Shown piece after piece: positions 58,109-64,000 of a stretch of DNA of 64,000 nucleotides. Numbering within the stretch: position 1 is the stretch's first letter; every line of letters begins with the position of its first letter. A program made the translations under genes and the position numbers. The stretch comes from Gluconacetobacter dulcium. GTDB taxonomy: Bacteria > Pseudomonadota > Alphaproteobacteria > Acetobacterales > Acetobacteraceae. The stretch is taken from positions 1-64,000 of the forward strand of contig NZ_JABEQN010000013.1 in NCBI RefSeq assembly GCF_014174165.1, given 5' to 3'. The notes under the pieces are model-generated. The model was not told the origin of the DNA. It saw only the letters and a program-made list of their open reading frames with translations, and ran no database searches.

Positions 58109-58987
58109 ATGCTGCGCATCTCGGATCTTGTGCAGGTCTATTCCAGCGGCACGCGCGCCCTGGATCATGTTTCGCTCGATATCCCGCGCGGGATGTTCGG
58201 GCTGCTCGGGCCGAACGGTGCGGGCAAATCCACCCTGATGCGCACCATCGCGACCTTGCAGGCTCCGACATCGGGCAGCGTGACGTTCGACGGGATCGAC
58301 GTGCTGCGCGAGCCGGAGCGTCTGCGGGAGACGCTTGGGTATCTTCCCCAGGATTTCGGCGTCTATCCCCGTGTCTCGGCCTATGACCTGCTGGACCATC
58401 TGGCGGTGCTGAAAGGCATTACCGGCAGGGGAGAACGGCGCGAGACGGTCGAGACGCTGCTGCATCAGGTCAATCTGTGGTCCGTCCGCAAGAAGGCGGT
58501 TGCCGGTTTTTCGGGCGGGATGCGCCAGCGGTTCGGCATCGCGCAGGCGCTGATCGGGCAGCCTTCGCTCATCATCGTCGACGAGCCGACGGCGGGGCTG
58601 GACCCGGAGGAGCGCAATCGCTTTCTCAACCTGCTGGTGGAAGTGGGCGAGCAGGTGGTGATCATCCTCTCGACGCATATCGTCGAGGATGTCGCCGATC
58701 TGTGCCCCCGCATGGCCGTGCTGGCGGGTGGGCGCATTCTGCTGGAAGGCGCGCCGCTGGACCTGATCGAGAAGAGCCGGGGGCGCCTGTGGCGCAAGGT
58801 GATTCCGCGCGACGCGCTGGAGCAGTACCAGCGGGATTATCGTGTGATCGCCGTGCGTCTGTTTGCCGGCCGGACCGTTATCCATGTCGAGGCGGAGAGC
58901 GATCCGGGGGCCGGTTTCGCGCCGATGGAGGGGAGCCTCGAGGATGTCTATTTCCGGACGCTCGACAGTTCGCGCCGGGCGGCCTGA
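58109..58987 (+). CDS. ABC transporter ATP-binding protein
   Basis: 292 residues, AAGGA upstream. Walker A GPNGAGKST (34-42), Q-loop LPQDFGVYP (79-87), signature FSGGMRQR (134-141), Walker B LIIVDEPTAGLD (154-165) and the H-loop STHIVED. The C-terminal 70 residues form an extension ending EGSLEDVYFRTL, as in ATPases of drug- or copper-type exporters. It energises the permease/M1-peptidase protein encoded three bases downstream. Confidence 0.92.
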   Translation: MLRISDLVQVYSSGTRALDHVSLDIPRGMFGLLGPNGAGKSTLMRTIATLQAPTSGSVTFDGIDVLREPERLRETLGYLPQDFGVYPRVSAYDLLDHLAVLKGITGRGERRETVETLLHQVNLWSVRKKAVAGFSGGMRQRFGIAQALIGQPSLIIVDEPTAGLDPEERNRFLNLLVEVGEQVVIILSTHIVEDVADLCPRMAVLAGGRILLEGAPLDLIEKSRGRLWRKVIPRDALEQYQRDYRVIAVRLFAGRTVIHVEAESDPGAGFAPMEGSLEDVYFRTLDSSRRAA

Positions 58988-58990
58988 TCC

Positions 58991-61900
58991 ATGCTCGGAC
59001 GGATTGCGCGGTTCGAGATCCGCTACCAGATGCGCGGCCCGGCTTTCTGGGTCTGCGCGCTGATCTTTCTGACGCTGACTTTTCTCTGCACCACCGTTTC
59101 GGTCATCCAGATCGGCAGCGGCGGCAATGTGCACAAGAACGCGCCCTATGCCGTTGCGCAGATGGAGCAGGTGTTCTCGGTCTTCTCGCTGTTCGTCTGC
59201 GCGGCGATCGCGGCCAATGCCGTGATCCGCGACGAGGAAACGGGCTTCGGCCAGATTCTCTACGCCACGCGGCTGCGGCGCCTGCCTTATATCTTCGGCC
59301 GGTTCCTCGGCGTCTTCTTGACCTGCTGCCTCGTGTTTCTCGCGGTGCCGCTGGGTGTGTTCCTGGGGTCGTTCATGCCGTGGGTGGACCCGGACACGCT
59401 CGGCCCGGTCCATGGGCTGGCCAATCTCAAGGCTTACGGGCTGCTTGCGATTCCGAACCTGTTCCTGATCAGCGCCATGATGTTCGCGGCCGCGACGCTG
59501 ACGCGCTCCATGATGGGGTCGTATATCGTCGCGGTGTCGCTGATGGTCGTCTGGACCATTGCCGGCACCATGATCGGCAAGCTGCCGCGCCTTGAGGAAA
59601 CGTTCGGTTATCTCGAACCGTTCGGCTTCGGAGCGGTCGATCTGGCGACGCGCTACTGGACGGCGGTGGAGCGCAACACGCTCGCGCCGCCCCTGACGCC
59701 GATGCTGCTATGGAATCGTGTGCTCTGGTGCGGCATCGCGGTCGGGCTTCTGGCCCTTGCGGGCAGTCTGTTCAGCTTCACGCGGCGGCAGGGACGGTTC
59801 GCGCGTCGGCGGGCGGAGGGGCCTGCCGAGGTGCCGCCGGTGTTCGACCCCCGCGCCTTGCCGCGCCCGCGCTTCGACGCGCGCGCGCGGCGCGTGCAGT
59901 ATGTCATGCGCCTGCGCTTCGAGGTGCGGCAGGTGTTGCGCAGCCCGGCCTATATCGTGCTGCTGCTGCTGGGCATTATGAACACGGTGGGTGGGCTGGT
60001 CGATCTCGACGAGATGTATGGCACGCCCGTCTGGCCGGTGACGCGCGTCATGATCCAGCATCTGGTCGGCGCGTTCACGCTGATTCCGTTCATCATGGCT
60101 GCGTTCTATGCGGGCGAGGTGGTCTGGCGCGAGCAGGACCGCAGGATGCATGAACTGATCGGCGCCGCGCCGCTGCCCGGATGGATCTTTGTCCTGAGCA
60201 AGGTGCCGGCCATCGCCATCGTGCTGTTCACGACGCTGCTGGCGGGCGTGGCGGTCGGTGTGGTCTATCAGCTTGCGCATGGCTACACGCATCTGGAGCT
60301 TGGGCATTATCTGCTCTGGTTCGTGCTGCCCGGCACGGTTTCGGTGCTGTTGACCGCGATCCTGGCCGTGTTCCTCCAGGTTCTCGCGCCGCAGAAATTC
60401 GTCGGCTGGGGGCTGATGTTCCTCTATATGGTGCTGCGGTTGATCGGCGGCACGCTGGGGCTGGACGATATCCTCTATAATTACGGGCGCACGCCGGGCA
60501 TGCCGCTTTCCGACATGAACGGGGTGGGCACGTTCTGGAAGGGGCTGGTGGTCAGCGACCTTTACTGGGCGTGCTGCGCGATCGTGCTTGTCGTGCTGTG
60601 CCATGGGCTGTGGCGGCGTGGCGCGGCCATGCCGCTGCGGGCGCGGCTGGCGGCTCTGCCGTCGCGCATCCGGGGGGTGCCGGCGGCGATCGGCGGTGCG
60701 GCGCTGGTGTGTTTCGCGGGGCTGGGGGCCATCATCTTCGTCAATACCCATATCTGGAACGAATATCGGACACCCAACCAGCGTGACCGCTACATGGCGG
60801 ATTACGAGAAGGCGCTGCTGGCGTACGAGCATGTGCCGCAGCCCGATGTGACGGCGCTGCGCTTTGCTATCGACATTCATCCCGACGGCCCGGCGATGAC
60901 GGTGAGCGGACATTATGTGCTGACCAACCATCAGGCGGTTCCGCTCGATCATGTGCATGTGCGGATGGAAACGCGCCAGACGAAGCTGATCGACCTGAAG
61001 ATCGACGGCGCGACGCTGGAGCGCGATTATCCGAAATTCCATTACCGCATCTACCGGCTGGCCCGGCCGCTTGCGCCGGGGGAGAGCATCGGACTGGATT
61101 TCCGCACCGAGCGCGGACAGCGCGGCTTTGCCAATTCGGCCGATACCGGTCTTGGCATCTTTCCGAACGGCACGTTCGTCAACAAGGACGATTTCGCGCC
61201 GTCCATCGGCATGACCCGTGACGGGCTGCTTCAGGACCGCGTCAAGCGCCGCAAATACGGGCTGGTGCCGGAACTGCGCATGGCGAAGCTGGAGGACCGG
61301 TCGGCGCAGGCGCAGAACTATATTCATGCAGGTTGGACGACGGCGGACATTACGGTGACCACCGATGCCGACCAGACGCCGATCGCGCCCGGCGACCGCG
61401 TTTCCGACGTGACGCATGACGGGCGGCGTACGGCGCATTTCGTTACCTCCGCGCCGGTGCTCGACTTCTTTGCCGTGCAATCGGCGCGCTATGCCGAGCG
61501 GCATGCGCTCTATGACGGGCCGAACGGCAAGGTGGATCTGACGGTCTATTACGACCCGCATCATCCGTGGAACGTTGACCGGATGCTGAACGGCTTCAAG
61601 GCCGGGCTGAAATATTATGAGCCGAATTTCGGCCCGTATCAGTTCCATTATGCGCGTATTCTGGAATTTCCGGCCTATTCCGCCTTCGCGCAGGCTTTTG
61701 CCGGGACGATCCCGTATTCGGAAGGGATCGGGTTTATCGCCAACCTCTCGAACCCCGACAATATCGACTATGTGACCTATGTGACGGCGCATGAACTGGG
61801 CCACCAATGGTGGGCGCATCAGGTCGTGGGCGCGGACATGCAGGGGGCGACCATGCTCTCGGAGACGCTGGCGCAATATTCGGCGTTGATGACGATGCGC

Positions 61901-62599
61901 GAACTCTATGGGCCGGACAAGATTCGGCGCTTCCTGAAATACGAGCTGGACCGGTACCTGCGTGCGCGCGGCACGGAGCGGCTGGAGGAGGAGCCGCTTG
62001 AGCGGGTCGAGAACCAGCAATACATCCATTACCGCAAGGGATCGGTCGTGATGTACCTGCTTCAGGATCGGCTCGGGGTGGACCGGGTGAATGCCGGGCT
62101 GCGTCAGCTTCTGGCCGATTACCGCTTCAAGGGTGCGCCATGGCCGCGCTCGCTGGATCTGGTCGGCGATTTCCGTGCGCAGGCCGGACAGAAGGAGGAG
62201 GGCGATGCCGCCGGGCAGCAACTGATTACCGACCTGTTCGAGAAGATCACGCTCTATGATCTGCGCACCGTCTCCAGCACCGCGACGAAGCGGGCCGATG
62301 GCCGGTTCGATGTGGAACTGAAGATTTCGGCGAAGAAGCTTTATGCCGACGGCAAGGGCAACGAGACGGAAACGCCGATGAACGAGCCGGTCGATATCGG
62401 CCTGTTCACCGCCATGCCGGGTGAAGCGGCCTTCGACCGGAAGAACGTCGTGCTGATGCAGCGGGCGCCGATCAGGACCGGCGAGAACACGCTGCATTTC
62501 ACGGTGGATCGCGCGCCCTCCTTCGCGGGTGTCGATCCTTATGTGGAAATGGTCGATCGCAATCCCGATGACAATGTCAGGGCGGTGGCGGGGCCGTAA
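58991..62599 (+). CDS. ABC permease fused to M1-family gluzincin aminopeptidase
   Basis: 1202 residues. The first 600 hold two sets of six membrane helices (RFEIRYQMRGPAFWVCALIF and RRVQYVMRLRFEVRQVLRSP each open a set). The C-terminal half is an M1-type metallopeptidase with HELGHQWWAH (H934 and H938 bind zinc) and E958 in MLSETLAQYS as the probable third ligand. That gives 19 residues between HEXXH and Glu instead of the usual 18. The GxMEN exopeptidase motif is replaced by IPYSEGIGF. It probably handles a peptide at the membrane while the ATPase drives transport; the substrate is unknown. Confidence 0.88.
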   Translation: MLGRIARFEIRYQMRGPAFWVCALIFLTLTFLCTTVSVIQIGSGGNVHKNAPYAVAQMEQVFSVFSLFVCAAIAANAVIRDEETGFGQILYATRLRRLPYIFGRFLGVFLTCCLVFLAVPLGVFLGSFMPWVDPDTLGPVHGLANLKAYGLLAIPNLFLISAMMFAAATLTRSMMGSYIVAVSLMVVWTIAGTMIGKLPRLEETFGYLEPFGFGAVDLATRYWTAVERNTLAPPLTPMLLWNRVLWCGIAVGLLALAGSLFSFTRRQGRFARRRAEGPAEVPPVFDPRALPRPRFDARARRVQYVMRLRFEVRQVLRSPAYIVLLLLGIMNTVGGLVDLDEMYGTPVWPVTRVMIQHLVGAFTLIPFIMAAFYAGEVVWREQDRRMHELIGAAPLPGWIFVLSKVPAIAIVLFTTLLAGVAVGVVYQLAHGYTHLELGHYLLWFVLPGTVSVLLTAILAVFLQVLAPQKFVGWGLMFLYMVLRLIGGTLGLDDILYNYGRTPGMPLSDMNGVGTFWKGLVVSDLYWACCAIVLVVLCHGLWRRGAAMPLRARLAALPSRIRGVPAAIGGAALVCFAGLGAIIFVNTHIWNEYRTPNQRDRYMADYEKALLAYEHVPQPDVTALRFAIDIHPDGPAMTVSGHYVLTNHQAVPLDHVHVRMETRQTKLIDLKIDGATLERDYPKFHYRIYRLARPLAPGESIGLDFRTERGQRGFANSADTGLGIFPNGTFVNKDDFAPSIGMTRDGLLQDRVKRRKYGLVPELRMAKLEDRSAQAQNYIHAGWTTADITVTTDADQTPIAPGDRVSDVTHDGRRTAHFVTSAPVLDFFAVQSARYAERHALYDGPNGKVDLTVYYDPHHPWNVDRMLNGFKAGLKYYEPNFGPYQFHYARILEFPAYSAFAQAFAGTIPYSEGIGFIANLSNPDNIDYVTYVTAHELGHQWWAHQVVGADMQGATMLSETLAQYSALMTMRELYGPDKIRRFLKYELDRYLRARGTERLEEEPLERVENQQYIHYRKGSVVMYLLQDRLGVDRVNAGLRQLLADYRFKGAPWPRSLDLVGDFRAQAGQKEEGDAAGQQLITDLFEKITLYDLRTVSSTATKRADGRFDVELKISAKKLYADGKGNETETPMNEPVDIGLFTAMPGEAAFDRKNVVLMQRAPIRTGENTLHFTVDRAPSFAGVDPYVEMVDRNPDDNVRAVAGP

Positions 62600-63279
62600 G
62601 GGCGGCAGATGCGGATGATGATCGATACCGGGGGAGGCATATTTGCCTCCGTCCGGGTTTCGAACATTGAAGCCGGCCGGCTTGGTTTGACGGGGGACGG
62701 GCGCTGCGTGGCGACGGGCAGGTTCGCGGGAGGCGCGGCCAATCTCCCGGCGGCCGAGGCCCACAAGGCATCGGGCGTCAGCGTCAGCGCCGGTGCCGGG
62801 GTGGCACGCGACATGGCGGCGTGCCATGCCCGGTATTTTTGGCAGCGCCATATCGCCGGGGCGATGAATCCCGCAGGCAGCGCGGGAGGCCATCGGGCGG
62901 ACGGAGGATTTCCGTGGCGTGATTTGCCCAATACAGGACTGTGACGGCGATACGCGGCATTGGCCGCCCGTGCCGCCCATGGCTGTGGCCAGACCTGAAT
63001 GCTGGGTGAGGCCGACGTGGATATTTGGCGGAAGCAGGTCGTCAATGATATAGATCAAATGAATGCTTTGTTTTGTTATTTAAAACATCTTGCACATTTT
63101 GTAATGTAAAAGTAGGCATTCATGCGGCTTCATGAGGGGCCGTTGTACATGTGTCCTGATTGGTTCCCTTGGGGGGATAGCCGATCCGGTGAGCATGTCC
63201 CTATTTGTTTTCGGATAATGGTCGGACGTTTTGTGCCGATGGAGACGTCATGCGATCCGGGGGGCGCGCGTGACGGGTG
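62600..63279. other. 680-base gap, promoter of PAS-GGDEF gene at right
   Basis: No credible gene on either strand: open frames in 62609-63045 lack ribosome binding sites and protein-like composition. The first 440 bases are GC-rich with small palindromes (AAGCCGGCCGGCTT at 62671-62684). An AT-rich stretch at 63045-63120 is the likely promoter of the downstream gene, leaving a leader of about 160 bases. Confidence 0.4.
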
Positions 63280-64000
63280 ATGGCAGACGAAGGGACGGGG
63301 GCGGGTCTTTCCTTCTCGGTTCCTGAAAGAAATCATCTGAATTATTCAATCATGGGGCGTGAGCCGTTGGTCGACGGGTTCAAGACGAAGGGACGCGAAT
63401 TTCTTCTGCGCATGCTTGACGACATGCCGGTGGCAGTCATGACGGTGGAGCCGGAATCGCTGCTGATCGACTATGTCAACAACATGTCCGTTGCGCTGAT
63501 CCGGCGGATCGAGCATCTGCTGCCGATCCGCGCCGATGAACTGATCGGCACGTCGATCGACGTGTTTCATCGCTCTCCCGCCTATCAGCGGCATCTATTG
63601 TCCGACCCGCGCAATCTGCCGCACAGTGCGCGCATCCGTCTGGGTACCGAGGTGTTGGACCTCAAGGTTTCGGCCATCAACGACCGGGAGGGCCGCTATA
63701 TCGCACCCATGCTGACCTGGGCGCTGGTGACGAAAGAGGTCGAGGCGGAAAAGCGCATCGGCTATCTGGCGCATCACGACGCGTTGACCGGACTGCCCAA
63801 CAGGCTCGTGTTCCGCAGGGCGCTGGAGGAACGGCTGGCGACGCCCGATGCGTGCTTCGGGCTGCTCTATGTCGATCTGGATGGTTTCAAGCTGGTCAAC
63901 GACACGCGGGGGCACCAGGTGGGCGATGCGCTGCTGCGGCAGGTCGCCGACCGGCTCAGGACGTTATGCGATGATCCGGCGGTGACGCTGACGCGGCTGG
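63280..64000 (+). CDS. PAS-GGDEF protein (diguanylate cyclase type), 3' end outside window
   Basis: Open from an in-frame stop at 63271-63273. ATG 63280 (or GTG 63277, or ATG 63352) begins a frame that continues past the window edge for at least 240 residues. Residues about 45-150 form a PAS-like sensor ([40 protein letters not shown]). A GGDEF domain then opens with [20 protein letters not shown] and [20 protein letters not shown]; the window stops just before the GG[DE]EF loop itself. Activity as a cyclase, and any EAL domain behind it, cannot be judged. Acetic acid bacteria use such proteins to control cellulose synthesis. Confidence 0.85.
   Translation, partial: MADEGTGAGLSFSVPERNHLNYSIMGREPLVDGFKTKGREFLLRMLDDMPVAVMTVEPESLLIDYVNNMSVALIRRIEHLLPIRADELIGTSIDVFHRSPAYQRHLLSDPRNLPHSARIRLGTEVLDLKVSAINDREGRYIAPMLTWALVTKEVEAEKRIGYLAHHDALTGLPNRLVFRRALEERLATPDACFGLLYVDLDGFKLVNDTRGHQVGDALLRQVADRLRTLCDDPAVTLTRL

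Noticed and set aside
62600-63045. Cobalamin or other riboswitch, or a small gene, in the gap before the GGDEF gene
   Set aside because: Several GC palindromes look structured, but no conserved box of a known riboswitch class was found and the open frames have no start signals.
59708-63058. 1116-codon minus-strand open frame opposite the permease/M1 gene
   Set aside because: Antisense shadow. The plus strand carries Walker, membrane and HEXXH features with a normal codon pattern.

Overview
The window is GC-rich DNA from an alphaproteobacterium, most likely an acetic acid bacterium (Acetobacteraceae, Gluconacetobacter/Komagataeibacter-like). This is inferred from gene content: an OprB-type sugar porin, a periplasmic PQQ-type sorbosone dehydrogenase, a cytochrome bd operon, several FecI/FecR/TonB-receptor sets and a PAS-GGDEF protein. 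No rRNA, tRNA, CRISPR array or prophage was recognised. The only clear mobile DNA is the 5' end of an IS256-type transposase at the left edge.

Layout. 1-1.2 kb: transposase fragment, a two-gene regulator pair with a degenerate S24 domain. 1.2-8.2 kb: a PhoD-like phosphodiesterase and a TonB receptor, divergent from a LacI regulator, then an OprB porin. 8.4-13.3 kb: a catabolic cluster resembling caiB/caiD/caiE (gamma-carbonic-anhydrase-like protein, frameshifted GntR regulator, MFS transporter, class III CoA transferase, crotonase). 13.4-20.3 kb: Fur-box-preceded FecI-FecR, a siderophore receptor and a translationally coupled PvdQ-type acylase. 20.4-21.8 kb: a secreted unknown and an HpxZ-like protein. 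22.4-27.6 kb: a methionine island (MesX/DUF1852, MesD core methionine synthase, MetF, QueH, a LysR regulator). 27.7-31 kb: siroheme synthase CysG and sorbosone dehydrogenase. 31.1-40.3 kb: two FecI-FecR-receptor sets arranged as a mirror image around a shared control region. 40.4-46.4 kb: an Nramp-like transporter, WrbA, a Tat-type phospholipase C and an unknown lipoprotein. 46.5-53.1 kb: cydDCAB plus two very small membrane proteins. 53.3-58 kb: a sulfide-detoxification module (ArsR regulator, peroxiredoxin, persulfide dioxygenase-like MBL protein, DUF442-SQR fusion, TauE/SafE exporter). 58.1-62.6 kb: an ABC ATPase and a giant permease/M1-peptidase fusion. 63.3 kb to the end: a PAS-GGDEF protein cut by the window edge.

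How it fits together. Iron is the dominant theme: three paralogous FecI/FecR/STN-receptor systems lie in 27 kb, and two of their sigma genes carry good TGAKA-N5-TCTCA Fur-type boxes. The right part combines quinone-linked sulfide oxidation with a cytochrome bd oxidase. Bd oxidases are known to resist sulfide, so the pairing makes metabolic sense. The most unusual sequence structures are four palindromes at exact 27-bp spacing before cydA, a CydX-like protein with an additional N-terminal helix, and a dispersed palindromic element whose CTAG ends supply the stop codons of the genes running into it.
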